This document shows positions 46,862 through 56,559 of a DNA stretch of 64,000 bases, piece by piece. Below the pieces are notes generated by a model. The model did not search any database. It was not told where the DNA came from and saw nothing but the letters and a program-made list of their open reading frames with translations. This DNA is from Pseudomonas sp. KU26590. Lineage in GTDB: Bacteria > Pseudomonadota > Gammaproteobacteria > Pseudomonadales > Pseudomonadaceae. A program made the translations under genes and the position numbers. The stretch lies in NCBI RefSeq assembly GCF_026153515.1, contig NZ_CP110644.1, positions 2,819,501 to 2,883,500 of the forward strand. Reading direction: 5' to 3'. The stretch's first letter is position 1, and every line of letters begins with the position of its first letter.

Positions 46862-46923
46862 TCTGTTGGCGCTTCGGGGGCTCTGCCTAACGGCAGAGCG
46901 TTTCGCCTTCGGCGGTTTGTTTA

Positions 46924-47219
46924 GATCAAGAGCGTCTGCCTTTGGGCAGACTGTTTCGCCTTCGGCGAGTTACTTGGAAAAAGCCCCCCAAGTAACCAAG
47001 GGGGCTTGCTCTCGGTTGGGCCCGACTTCGTCGGGTTCCTTCACTCCGGTCCCGCTCCGTGGGCCCGCGCCGAACGGACATCCATGTCCTGACGGCGCTC
47101 TCGCCGCATCCATGCGGCTCGACCCACTGCGCGAGACCTGCGTTCAGCCTGCACCCAAGTCGCGTTCTGCGGTGTCTGGCCTTTCTGTGTATGAAGATCA
47201 AGATCAACCGCAGATCAAA
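46924..47219 (-). repeat. Dispersed structured element, copy 2 (inverted)
   Basis: The reverse complement of the element at 31237 and 47661. On the plus strand, CGAGACC (47132-47138) and GGTCCCG (47048-47054) mark the outer stem; read on the minus strand one pair is U-G instead of a Watson-Crick pair. GTGGGTC also gives U-G with GGCCCAC. The terminator-like stem is longest here (plus strand AAGCCCCC 46981-46988 / GGGGGCTT 47000-47007, followed by five U on the minus strand), and it competes with GTTACTTGG (46969-46977) / CCAAGTAAC (46988-46996). It starts at a REP half and ends facing the 46247 gene. Confidence 0.85.
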
Positions 47220-47220
47220 A

Positions 47221-47244
47221 GCTTCCCGGCTGAAGCCGGTCCCA
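47221..47244. repeat. REP half abutting element copy 2
   Basis: CTTCCCGGCTGAAGCCGGTCCCAC lies immediately next to the proximal end of element copy 2, the same junction as in copies 1 and 3. Confidence 0.8.
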
Positions 47245-47264
47245 CTGACTGCATGCATATTCAT

Positions 47265-47353
47265 TGTAGGAGCGCGCTTCCCCGCGATGGCGTCCTGTCA
47301 GCCACAGCCATCCAGCTGACCCACCGCAATTCGCGGGCAAGCGCGCTCCTACA
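47265..47353. repeat. Second-class REP doublet
   Basis: TGTAGGAGCGCGCTTCCCCG and the complement TCGCGGGCAAGCGCGCTCCTA.. face each other; one mismatch (CTTCCCC against GGGCAAG). Same family as 22941 and 53150. Confidence 0.88.
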
Positions 47354-47417
47354 GGGGATCTTCATCACGCCGAAGGACTTTTCCGAACACGCAGGCCGCA
47401 GATGGGCTTGCCGATCC

Positions 47418-47552
47418 TGATCGTTCCCACGCTCCGCGTGGTAACGCCGACCCCGACGCTCCGCGTCCCGCAGACGAAGCGCATTCAGGCCTGGGGAAGT
47501 GACGCGGAGCGTCACGGGATGCATGCCCACGCGGAGCGTGGGAACGATCACA
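47418..47552. repeat. ACGCGGAGCGT palindrome cluster, long inverted repeat
   Basis: GATCGTTCCCACGCTCCGCG near 47418 is repeated in inverse as CACGCGGAGCGTGGGAACGA near 47530. Two further copies of GACGCTCCGCGTC/GACGCGGAGCGTC lie inside. Each core is itself a palindrome around GGA. Confidence 0.85.
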
Positions 47553-47594
47553 GCGTGTACGCGTTGCTTTAGTGGGACCGGCTTCAGCCGGGAA

Positions 47595-47671
47595 GCTCTT
47601 GATCTGCTCTTGATCTGCTCTTGATCTGCTCTTGATCTGCTCTTGATCTGCTCTTGATCTGCTCTTGATCT
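47595..47671. repeat. Seven tandem 11-bp repeats GCTCTTGATCT
   Basis: Exact period 11 from 47595 to 47671 (GCTCTTGATCT x7), between a REP half (47571-47594) and the body of element copy 3. Copies 1 and 2 have only one or two such words at the same junction. Confidence 0.93.
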
Positions 47672-47948
47672 TCATACGCAGAAAGCTCAAACACCACAAA
47701 TCGCGACTTGGGTGCAGGCTGAACGCAGACGACGCGCAGTGGGCCGAGCGGCATGGATGCCGCGAGAGCGCCGTCAGGACATGGATGTCCGTTCGGCGCG
47801 GGCCCACGGAGCGTCGTCGGAGTGAGGGAACCCGACGAAGTCGGGCCAAACCAGGAGCAAGCACCTTTGGTTACTTGGGGTGCTTTTCCAAGTAACTCGC
47901 CGAAGGCGAAACAGTCTGCCCCCAGGCAGACGCCCTTGATCTTGATCT
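47661..47948 (+). repeat. Dispersed structured element, copy 3
   Basis: Same element as at 31237, with compensatory changes: outer stem GACGACG (47728-47734) / CGTCGTC (47812-47818) where copy 1 has GGTCTCG/CGAGACC; hairpin CGGCAT/ATGCCG (47749-47762) where copy 1 has CCGCAT/ATGCGG; terminator-like stem AAGCACC (47859-47865) / GGTGCTT (47879-47885) where copy 1 has AAGCCC/GGGCTT. The alternative stem is GTTACTTGG (47870-47878) / CCAAGTAAC (47888-47896). Its last base pairs form the mtlZ stop codon region. Confidence 0.85.
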
Positions 47949-48882
47949 AAACGACCTCCGCCCGATAGGGCAAATCCGGCCCCTCACGCGTACAGGTCAC
48001 TGCCGCCGCCGCCACCGCAAACTCCAGCATCTTCGTCAGCGTCTCCCGATCCACCCCAGCCAGCGCGGCCGGCGCATCCAGACCCCGCTCCGTCAGAAAC
48101 GCAATCAGCGCCGCCTGGAATGTATCACCGGCACCCACCGTATCCGCCGTATCCACCTTGCGCGCCGCCACCGACCACGTGCCCAGTGCCCGCGTGAATA
48201 TCGTCGCGCCCTGACGACCCCGGGTCATGATCACCCATTGGCAATTGTCCTTCAGCCAACCCTCGGCGACCGCCGCCGCATCCTTCTGCGGATACAACAA
48301 CTCCAAATCCTCATCACTCACCTTGATGATGTGCGCGTGCTCGGCAAACTTCGCCACCTGACTGCGCCACAACTCAATGCTCGGCGCCGGATTCAGGCGC
48401 ACGTTGGGATCGAAAGTAATCAGCCGCTTGCCGCTTTCCCGCCTCACCAGCGTCAACAGCGCATCGGCGACCGGCTGCACCACCAGCGAAAACGACCCCA
48501 CGTGCAAGCCACGCACGCTGTCGTCCAGCGTCGGCAGATGCTCAACGCTCAACATCCGGTCGGCGCAGCCTTCGCCGCGAAAACTGTACTGCGGCGAGCC
48601 GTCGGCGCCCACGGCGACCATCGACAGAGTGGTCGGCGCGTCGATGTGCACGAGAAAGTCATCGCGCACGCCTTCTTCGGCCAGCACCTTCAACAGGCGC
48701 TTGCCCAGGTAATCGCTGGAAATCCCGGCAAAAAAACCGGCATCGATGCCCAGCCTGCGCAGCCCGACGGCGACGTTGAACGGCGAGCCGCCGGCGATGG
48801 CCTGATACCCCACTTTGTTGCTTTGTCCGCTGTCCGGCTGACAGAAAAAGTCGAACAGTGCTTCGCCACAGACCAGATACAT
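47947..48882 (-). CDS. mtlZ: Fructokinase of the mannitol operon
   Basis: A 311-aa PfkB/ribokinase-family kinase that phosphorylates the fructose formed by MtlD. The N-terminal AGGSPFNVAVGLRRLG and the C-terminal catalytic motif DTVGAGDTFQAALIAF (anion hole and base Asp) are intact. GGAG precedes the start. It is the last gene of mtlEFGKDYZ, as in P. fluorescens, following mtlY by 32 bp. Its stop codon abuts the distal end of structured element copy 3, so its mRNA tail is the complement of that element. Confidence 0.94.
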   Translation of the reverse strand: MYLVCGEALFDFFCQPDSGQSNKVGYQAIAGGSPFNVAVGLRRLGIDAGFFAGISSDYLGKRLLKVLAEEGVRDDFLVHIDAPTTLSMVAVGADGSPQYSFRGEGCADRMLSVEHLPTLDDSVRGLHVGSFSLVVQPVADALLTLVRRESGKRLITFDPNVRLNPAPSIELWRSQVAKFAEHAHIIKVSDEDLELLYPQKDAAAVAEGWLKDNCQWVIMTRGRQGATIFTRALGTWSVAARKVDTADTVGAGDTFQAALIAFLTERGLDAPAALAGVDRETLTKMLEFAVAAAAVTCTREGPDLPYRAEVV

Positions 48883-48914
48883 AGTTGCTCCATAAAGGCC
48901 GACGGGGCTGTCCG

Positions 48915-50408
<1,494 letters not shown>

Positions 50409-50431
50409 GTTCACCTCTTTACCTATGAAGC

Positions 50432-51949
50432 TCAGGCGGTTTTCGCTAACAGGTTTTCCAGGGTTTTGCTGACGCCCAATTGCTTCAGGCTGTTCAGGTT
50501 GTGCTCGAACGATGCCACGAACTCGGCCGAGCGGGGAATCGCCGCGCCGAAAATTTCTTCCACGTCCAGCAGGCGCTGGGTGATCAACACGTCATCGGCC
50601 ACCAGCGCCTTGCAGAAGTCGGCGCGCGGGTCGACCACGGTGTACGGGACGCCGTTTTCGCCAGTGAAGTCGCCGGTGCGATTGCCCTGCAGGTACAGCG
50701 CCCAAGCCGCGACCACCAGCGATGCGCGGTCCATGTTGCCGCTGTCGAGGATCAGACAGTTGATGGTCGGCACGGTGAATTTCGGGAATTTCGACGAGCC
50801 GTCGGAGCACACCCGCTCCAGCTGATCGGCAATCGCCTGATTGGAGAAGCGGTCGATCAGGGTCTGTTTGTACTCGGTCAGATCGATGCCCGGCACCGGC
50901 GCCAGTTGCGGCGTGACGTCCAGGTCCATGTAGGTGCGGATGTAGTCGACGAACAGCGGGTCGTTCATGGTTTCGTGGACGAAGCGATAACCCTTCAGGG
51001 CGCCCAGGTAGGTCAGCGCCAGGTGGCTGCCGTTGAGCAGCTTGATTTTCATTTCTTCGTACGGGGTCACGTCGTCGGTGAACTGCACGCCGACCTTTTC
51101 CCAGGCGGGGCGGCCGTTGACGAACTTGTCTTCCAGCACCCATTGCACGAAGGGTTCGCAGACCACCGGCCAGGCGTCGTCGATGCCTTTCTGGTCATGC
51201 AGTTGCAGGCGGTGGGCGGTGCTGGTCATCGGCGTGATGCGGTCGACCATGGCGTTGGGGAAACTGACGTGTTCAGCGATCCAGTCGTGCAGTTCCGGGT
51301 CGCGCAGTTGGGCGAACGCCAGCAGGGCCTTGCGTGTCACCGCGCCGTTGTGCGGCAGGTTATCGCAGGACATCAGGGTGAACGCCGGAGTGCCCTCGGC
51401 GCGGCGCTTGACCAAGGCAGCACACAGATAGCCGAACACGGTTTTCGGTGTCGCGGGGTGTTCAAGGTCGTACTGAATCTGCGGCAGGTGGCTCATGAAT
51501 TCGCCGGTGCTGTCGTCGATGCAGTAGCCGCCTTCGGTGATGGTCAACGAGACAATGCGGATGTCGGCGCTGGCGAGTTTGTCGATCAGCGCCAGGTCAC
51601 TGTCGGTGGACATCAGCATCTGGCTCATGGCGCCGATCACGCGGGTTTCGGTGTCCGGGGTGTCGCCCAGTTCGAACAGCGTGTAGAGGAAGTCCTGGCC
51701 CTTCAGCGCCTCGAAGTTACCGCGGTCTTCCTCGCGCAGGCTGACCCCGCAGATGGCCCAGTCCAGGCCTTCTCCGCTGTGTTCATTGGCCCCGAGGGAC
51801 ATCAGCGCATCGGTATAAAACGCCTGATGGGCGCGGTGAAAACCGCCGACGCCGATGTGCGCAATGCCCTGGCGACGCTCATCAAGGGAGTAGGCGGGGA
51901 TGGCGATGCCGGCGCCCAGGTTGGAGAGGTTCTGCTTGCTCAGTTTCAT
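50432..51949 (-). CDS. mtlD: Mannitol 2-dehydrogenase
   Basis: A 505-aa polyol-specific long-chain dehydrogenase that oxidises D-mannitol to D-fructose (also arabinitol and sorbitol in the P. fluorescens enzyme) with NAD+. The coenzyme domain has IAHIGVGGFHRAHQAFY, and the catalytic Lys, Asn and His of the family are seen in MKIKLLNGSHLALTYLG. Slightly longer than the 493-aa P. fluorescens enzyme. GGGA precedes the start. It lies 34 bp after mtlK. Confidence 0.95.
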   Translation of the reverse strand: MKLSKQNLSNLGAGIAIPAYSLDERRQGIAHIGVGGFHRAHQAFYTDALMSLGANEHSGEGLDWAICGVSLREEDRGNFEALKGQDFLYTLFELGDTPDTETRVIGAMSQMLMSTDSDLALIDKLASADIRIVSLTITEGGYCIDDSTGEFMSHLPQIQYDLEHPATPKTVFGYLCAALVKRRAEGTPAFTLMSCDNLPHNGAVTRKALLAFAQLRDPELHDWIAEHVSFPNAMVDRITPMTSTAHRLQLHDQKGIDDAWPVVCEPFVQWVLEDKFVNGRPAWEKVGVQFTDDVTPYEEMKIKLLNGSHLALTYLGALKGYRFVHETMNDPLFVDYIRTYMDLDVTPQLAPVPGIDLTEYKQTLIDRFSNQAIADQLERVCSDGSSKFPKFTVPTINCLILDSGNMDRASLVVAAWALYLQGNRTGDFTGENGVPYTVVDPRADFCKALVADDVLITQRLLDVEEIFGAAIPRSAEFVASFEHNLNSLKQLGVSKTLENLLAKTA

Positions 51950-51983
51950 GACGGTGTTCCCGAATGCTGTGGAGTGCGAGGGG

Positions 51984-53087
51984 TCAGGCAGCGGCCTGCA
52001 GCGCGCGGCGGATGACCTGGCCCTGAGCGTCGAACAGGTGGCAGTGCGCGCTGTTCAGGTGCAGTTTCAGGGTTTCGCCGTACTGGCTGGCCAGGTCGCC
52101 GCGAATCCGCATGGTCAGCGGTTCGCCGGAGGTGGTGCGCACGTGGCAATAGGTGTCGCTGCCCAGGCGCTCGCTGACGTCGGCGATGACGGTCAACTGG
52201 CAATCGCCCTCGTTGGCCAGTTCCAGGTGCTCGGGACGAATCCCCAGGGTCACCGCATCACCCACGCTTTGTTGCGCGTTGGTGAAGGGCAGCAGCACTT
52301 TCGCGCCGGCGTCCAGGGTGACTTCACAGGCCGACGCTTCGACGCCGCTGATGATGCCCTTGAGGAAGCCCATTTTCGGCGTACCAAGAAAGCCTGCGAC
52401 GAACAGGTTGGCCGGGTGGTGGTACAGCTCCAGCGGCGAGCCGACCTGCTCGACGCGACCGCCGTTGAGCACGACCACCTTGTCGGCCAGGGTCATGGCT
52501 TCGACTTGATCGTGGGTGACGTAGATCATCGTCGCCTGCAGCTCTTTGTGCAGGCGCGACAGCTCCAGTCGGGTCTGCACCCGCAGGGCGGCGTCGAGGT
52601 TGGACAGGGGTTCATCGAACAGGAAGATTTTCGGATTGCGCACGATGGCGCGACCGATCGCGACGCGCTGGCGTTGACCGCCTGACAGCTGCTTGGGCTT
52701 GCGTTCCAGCAGCGGGCCCAGCTCGAGGATGCGCGCGGCTTCATCGACCTTCTTTTTGACCTCGTCCTTTGGCGTGCCGGCCAGGTCCAGTGCGAACGAC
52801 AGGTTTTTGCCGACGGTCATGTGCGGGTACAGCGCGTAGGTCTGAAACACCATCGCCAGGTCGCGCTTGGCCGGTGTGACCTGGGTGATCTCGCGGCCAT
52901 CGAGTTCGATGCTGCCGCCGGTGACGTCTTCCAGGCCGGCGATCAGCCGCAGCAGGGTGGATTTTCCGCAGCCCGACGGACCGACGAAGACCACGAATTC
53001 ACGGTCCTTCACGTCCAGGTCGATGCCTTTGATGATCTGGTGGCCGTCGAAGCCTTTTTGCAGATTTCTGATTGTCAGGTTAGCCAT
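51984..53087 (-). CDS. mtlK: Mannitol/polyol ABC transporter ATP-binding protein
   Basis: A 367-aa MalK/UgpC-type ATPase energising mannitol uptake. Walker A GPSGCGKST (about residues 36-44), Q-loop MVFQTYALYPHMTV, signature LSGGQRQRVAIGRA, Walker B IFLFDEPLSNLD and switch His in VTHDQVEAM are intact, with a C-terminal TOBE/regulatory domain. Start MANLTIRN has CTGGAG 7 nt upstream. A REP doublet sits in the 165-bp gap between mtlG and mtlK, the largest gap in the operon. Confidence 0.95.
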   Translation of the reverse strand: MANLTIRNLQKGFDGHQIIKGIDLDVKDREFVVFVGPSGCGKSTLLRLIAGLEDVTGGSIELDGREITQVTPAKRDLAMVFQTYALYPHMTVGKNLSFALDLAGTPKDEVKKKVDEAARILELGPLLERKPKQLSGGQRQRVAIGRAIVRNPKIFLFDEPLSNLDAALRVQTRLELSRLHKELQATMIYVTHDQVEAMTLADKVVVLNGGRVEQVGSPLELYHHPANLFVAGFLGTPKMGFLKGIISGVEASACEVTLDAGAKVLLPFTNAQQSVGDAVTLGIRPEHLELANEGDCQLTVIADVSERLGSDTYCHVRTTSGEPLTMRIRGDLASQYGETLKLHLNSAHCHLFDAQGQVIRRALQAAA

Positions 53088-53149
53088 GATGGGCTCCAGT
53101 TTTTGTTCTTCAAGAAGGGCCAGATGTTCGGGTGGCCTCAACACCGACC

Positions 53150-53238
53150 TGTAGGAGCACGCTTGCCCGCGAACGCGGTACATCAAGCGATAAATTCGGC
53201 GCTGACACACCGCAATCGCGGGCAAGCGCGCTCCTACA
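53150..53238. repeat. Second-class REP doublet inside the mtl operon
   Basis: TGTAGGAGCACGCTTGCCCG.. and ..GCGGGCAAGCGCGCTCCTACA face each other between mtlG and mtlK. It will form a strong hairpin in the operon mRNA and may separate transporter-gene stability from the downstream genes. Confidence 0.88.
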
Positions 53239-53252
53239 GAGGGCTGCGTTAG

Positions 53253-54086
53253 TTATTTCACGGCACCAAACGACAGGCCGCGGACCAGCTGTTTCTGGCT
53301 GATCCAGCCGAAGATAAGGATCGGCGCACAAGCCAGCGTCGACACCGCCGACAACTTGGCCCAGAACAAGCCCTCGGGGCTTGAATACGAGGCGATCAGC
53401 GCAGTCAGCGGCGCGGCATTCGACGAGGTCAGGTTTAACGACCAGAACGCCTCGTTCCAGCACAGGATCAGCGACAGCAGCGCCGTCGATGCCAGCCCGC
53501 CCTTGCAGATCGGGATCAGCACCCGAAAGATTTCCTGGCGTGTGGTCGCGCCGTCCAGCCGCGACGCTTCGAGAATCTCCCCGGGGATGTCCTTGAAGTA
53601 GGTGTAGATCATCCACACCACGATCGGCAGGTTGATCAGCGTGTAGATCACGATCAGCGCGATGCGCGAATCCAGCAGGCCGAAGGTCTTGGCCAGCAGG
53701 TAGATCGGCATCAGCACGCCCACCGGCGGCAGCATTTTTGTAGAGAGCATCCACAGCAGCGTGCCCTTGGTCCGTTTGGTTTCGAAAAACGCCATGGAGT
53801 AGGCCGCCGGCACCGCGATCAGCAGGCACAGGATCGTCGCGCTGAAGGAGATCAGAATCGAGTTCCAGGCGAAGTGGAAGTAGTCACTGCGCTCCTGGAT
53901 GTGCAGGTAGTTTTCCAGGGTCGGCGTGAAGAAGAACTGCGGCGGCGTGGCGAACGCGTCGATCTCGGTCTTGAAGCTGGTCAGGACCATCCAGAAGATC
54001 GGGAAGAAGATCAGCGCCGCGATCAACCACGACAAGGTGCCGAGCAGAGCACTTTGCAGGCGACGGGATTGTTTGAGCGTCATCAT
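53253..54086 (-). CDS. mtlG: Mannitol ABC transporter permease
   Basis: A 277-aa MalG-type inner-membrane permease with six predicted helices. The ATPase-coupling EAA loop reads EILEASRLDGATTRQEIFRVLIP. Start at the first of two ATG codons, 10 bp after the mtlF stop, with AAGG upstream. Pairs with MtlF to form the channel. Confidence 0.93.
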   Translation of the reverse strand: MMTLKQSRRLQSALLGTLSWLIAALIFFPIFWMVLTSFKTEIDAFATPPQFFFTPTLENYLHIQERSDYFHFAWNSILISFSATILCLLIAVPAAYSMAFFETKRTKGTLLWMLSTKMLPPVGVLMPIYLLAKTFGLLDSRIALIVIYTLINLPIVVWMIYTYFKDIPGEILEASRLDGATTRQEIFRVLIPICKGGLASTALLSLILCWNEAFWSLNLTSSNAAPLTALIASYSSPEGLFWAKLSAVSTLACAPILIFGWISQKQLVRGLSFGAVK

Positions 54087-54096
54087 GGCCTTGCCC

Positions 54097-55029
54097 TCAA
54101 GACTTGTCGGTGAGGTTTTTGCCAATCATCCGTACCAGGATGATTGCGGCAATGTTGGCGATCACGACAGCAATCAAGCCGCCTGCCGATGCCATGCCCA
54201 CGTCGAATTGCAGCAGTGCCTGGTTGTAGATCAGGTACGCCAGATTGGTGGACGCGAAGCCCGGGCCGCCGTTGGTGGTGGTGAAGATTTCGGCGAACAC
54301 CGAGAGCAGGAAGATCGTTTCGATCATCACCACCACGGCGATCGGGCGCGCCAGGTGAGGCAGGGTCAGGTGCCAGAAGATCGCGATCGGGCCGGCGCCA
54401 TCCAGACGCGCGGCTTCTTTCTGTTCCTGATCCAGGGACTGCATGGCGGTCATCAGAATCAGGATCGCGAAGGGCAGCCACTGCCACGACACAATGATGA
54501 TGATCGAGAGCAATGGGTAATTCGCCAGCCAGTCCACCGGCTGGGCGCCGAACAGCTTCCAGACCCAGGCGAGGATGCCGGACACCGGGTGGAAAATCAG
54601 GTTCTTCCAGATCAGCGCGCTGACCGTCGGCATGATGAAAAACGGCGAGATCAGCAGCACCCGCACAATGCCGCGACCGAAAAACTCACTGGCTTCCAGC
54701 AGCGCCGAAATCAACACGCCGAGGATCACGCTGATGGCCAGCACGCTGCCGACCAGCAACAGCGTGTTCATGGCGCCGGGCAGAAAGCCTGCGTCGGTGA
54801 CGAAGAATTCGAAGTTCTCAAGGCCGACGAATTCGTTTTCGCCGGGGTTGAGCAGGTTGTAGCGGATCAGCGAAAAGTAGATGGTCATGCCCAGCGGCAC
54901 GATCATCCAGACCAGCAGCAACAGCACCGAGGGGCTGACCAGAAACCAGCCGGGCTTGGTGACGCTGCCTTTGGCGGACGACTTATCGTCGGCCGCGGCG
55001 GTGCGCGGGGTGAGGGTTGAGGTGTTCAT
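54097..55029 (-). CDS. mtlF: Mannitol ABC transporter permease
   Basis: A 310-aa MalF-type inner-membrane permease with about six helices. The EAA loop is QEQKEAARLDGAGPIAIFWHLTLP. It has a Thr/Lys-rich cytosolic N-terminus (MNTSTLTPRTAAADDKSSAKG). TCGGAG lies 6 nt before the chosen ATG. It follows mtlE by 81 bp. Confidence 0.93.
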   Translation of the reverse strand: MNTSTLTPRTAAADDKSSAKGSVTKPGWFLVSPSVLLLLVWMIVPLGMTIYFSLIRYNLLNPGENEFVGLENFEFFVTDAGFLPGAMNTLLLVGSVLAISVILGVLISALLEASEFFGRGIVRVLLISPFFIMPTVSALIWKNLIFHPVSGILAWVWKLFGAQPVDWLANYPLLSIIIIVSWQWLPFAILILMTAMQSLDQEQKEAARLDGAGPIAIFWHLTLPHLARPIAVVVMIETIFLLSVFAEIFTTTNGGPGFASTNLAYLIYNQALLQFDVGMASAGGLIAVVIANIAAIILVRMIGKNLTDKS

Positions 55030-55110
55030 GTCGACTCCGAACCGGGCAAAAGCGTGAGCGTGAACGTGGGCGGCAGGCAATCGGCGCCTGCCGCCTTCAA
55101 GCAGCGGGTG

Positions 55111-56433
55111 TCAGCCCTTCTTCGGGTAACCCGCGCGCTTCATTTCCCGCTCTGTCACGCTTTGCGCGCTGGTCAATGCCTGATCCACGGTGGAGGTGCC
55201 CACCAGTGCCGCCGAGAACTGCTGACCGACGGAGGTGCCGATCGACTGGAACTCGGGGATGGTCACCAACTGGATGCCCACGTACGGCACCGGCTTGAGG
55301 GTTGGCGCCTTCGGCGTGACGGCCTTGAGGGATTCCAGGGTGATGTTGGCAAACGGCGCGGCTTGTTTGTAGGCATCGGTGTAGGTCGATGCGCGGGTGC
55401 CTGGCGGCACGTTGGCGACGCCGTCTTTCTCGGCGACCAGCGCGGCGTACTCTTTGGACGTGGCCCATTCGGTGAAGGCGCGCGCGTCCTTGTCGTTCTT
55501 CGCGCTGGTCGGGATCGCCAGTGCCCACGAGTACAGCCATGCCGAGCCCTTGTCAGTCACTTCGTGCGGCGCGTAAGTGAAGCCTACGCTGTCAGCCACT
55601 TTGCTCTGGGCTTTGTCGGTGACGAACGAGCCGGCGACGCTGGCATCCACCCAGATTGCGCATTTGCCGCTGTTGAACAGCGCGAGGTTTTCGTTGAAGC
55701 CGTTGCTGGAGGCGCCAGGCGGGCCGTCCTTCTTCATCACGTTGGTGTAGAAGGTCAGCGCGTTCTTCCACTCAGGCTGGTCGAATTGCGGCTTCCACTG
55801 TTCGTCGAACCAGCGGGCGCCGAACGAGTTGGCGATGGTGGTGATCAGCGCCATGTTCTCGCCCCAGCCGGCCTTGCCGCGCAGGCAGATGCCGTACTGT
55901 TCCTTGGACTTGTCGGTGAGCTTGTCGGCGTATTCGGAGATCTGCGTCCAGGTCGGACGCTCCGGCATGGTCAGGCCGGCGGCCTTGAACAGGTCTTTGC
56001 GGTAGTAGGTGATCGAGCTTTCGGCGTAGAACGGCAGGGCGAAGAGCTTGCCGTCGACCGACAAGCCATCGCGTACCGAAGGAAACACGTCATCCAGCGC
56101 GTAGGACGCAGGCAGGTTGTTCATTTCCTTGAGCCAGCCCTTGGCGCCCCAGAGTGAGGCTTCGTACATGCCGATGGTCAGCACGTCGAACTGGCCGCCT
56201 TTGGTGGCGATGTCGGTGGTCAGGCGCTGGCGCAGCACGTTTTCTTCCAGCACCACCCACTTGAGCTTGATGTCCGGGTGCTGTTCTTCGAAGGTCTTGG
56301 ACAGCCGCTGCATGCGGATCATGTCGCTGTTGTTGACCGTGGCGATGGTCACGTCACCCGCATTGGCGGTGGTGCAGAGGGACAGGAGGGTGAGACAGGT
56401 ACCGGCAAGGAGAACATGTGCAGAGGTCTTCAT
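55111..56433 (-). CDS. mtlE: Mannitol-binding periplasmic protein
   Basis: A 440-aa family 1 extracellular solute-binding protein. The signal peptide MKTSAHVLLAGTCLTLLSLC..ANA predicts export; the mature protein starts GDVTIATVNNSDM and shows the binding-protein pattern FEEQHPDIKLKWVVLEE. First gene of the operon. GAGGAG precedes the start. The leader holds a run of five A-R-N triplets 43-57 nt before the ATG (candidate Hfq/Crc site), preceded by a sigma70 promoter and a direct repeat fitting an AraC-type activator. Confidence 0.95.
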   Translation of the reverse strand: MKTSAHVLLAGTCLTLLSLCTTANAGDVTIATVNNSDMIRMQRLSKTFEEQHPDIKLKWVVLEENVLRQRLTTDIATKGGQFDVLTIGMYEASLWGAKGWLKEMNNLPASYALDDVFPSVRDGLSVDGKLFALPFYAESSITYYRKDLFKAAGLTMPERPTWTQISEYADKLTDKSKEQYGICLRGKAGWGENMALITTIANSFGARWFDEQWKPQFDQPEWKNALTFYTNVMKKDGPPGASSNGFNENLALFNSGKCAIWVDASVAGSFVTDKAQSKVADSVGFTYAPHEVTDKGSAWLYSWALAIPTSAKNDKDARAFTEWATSKEYAALVAEKDGVANVPPGTRASTYTDAYKQAAPFANITLESLKAVTPKAPTLKPVPYVGIQLVTIPEFQSIGTSVGQQFSAALVGTSTVDQALTSAQSVTEREMKRAGYPKKG

Positions 56434-56475
56434 TTATCACTCCTCTTCTGCGCCCAGGCGGACGTCAGAAGCTTG

Positions 56476-56490
56476 GTTATTGTTTTTGTT
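56476..56490 (-). promoter_or_regulatory. Candidate Hfq/Crc catabolite-repression site in the mtlE leader
   Basis: On the minus strand AACAAAAACAATAAC reads as five successive A-R-N triplets and includes AACAATAA, an exact AAYAAYAA catabolite-activity motif. It lies 43-57 nt before the mtlE ATG in the predicted mRNA leader. Confidence 0.6.
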
Positions 56491-56520
56491 TCTTCCGGAG
56501 GCCAGGAAGAATGTCAGTTG

Positions 56521-56549
56521 ATTACAGCCTTGTACGCGCGGGTTGACAA
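56521..56549 (-). promoter_or_regulatory. mtlE promoter (sigma70-like)
   Basis: Minus strand: -35 TTGTCA (56544-56549), 17-bp spacer, -10 TGTAAT (56521-56526). It predicts a leader of about 80 nt to the mtlE ATG. Confidence 0.6.
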
Positions 56550-56559
56550 ATCCTGCGGC

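Noticed and set aside
46866..47420. 184-codon open frame across element copy 2, and 171 codons at 47349-47864
   Set aside because: They run through the structured element, REPs and palindromic repeats; the shared translation ([14 protein letters not shown]) comes from the repeat in more than one orientation.
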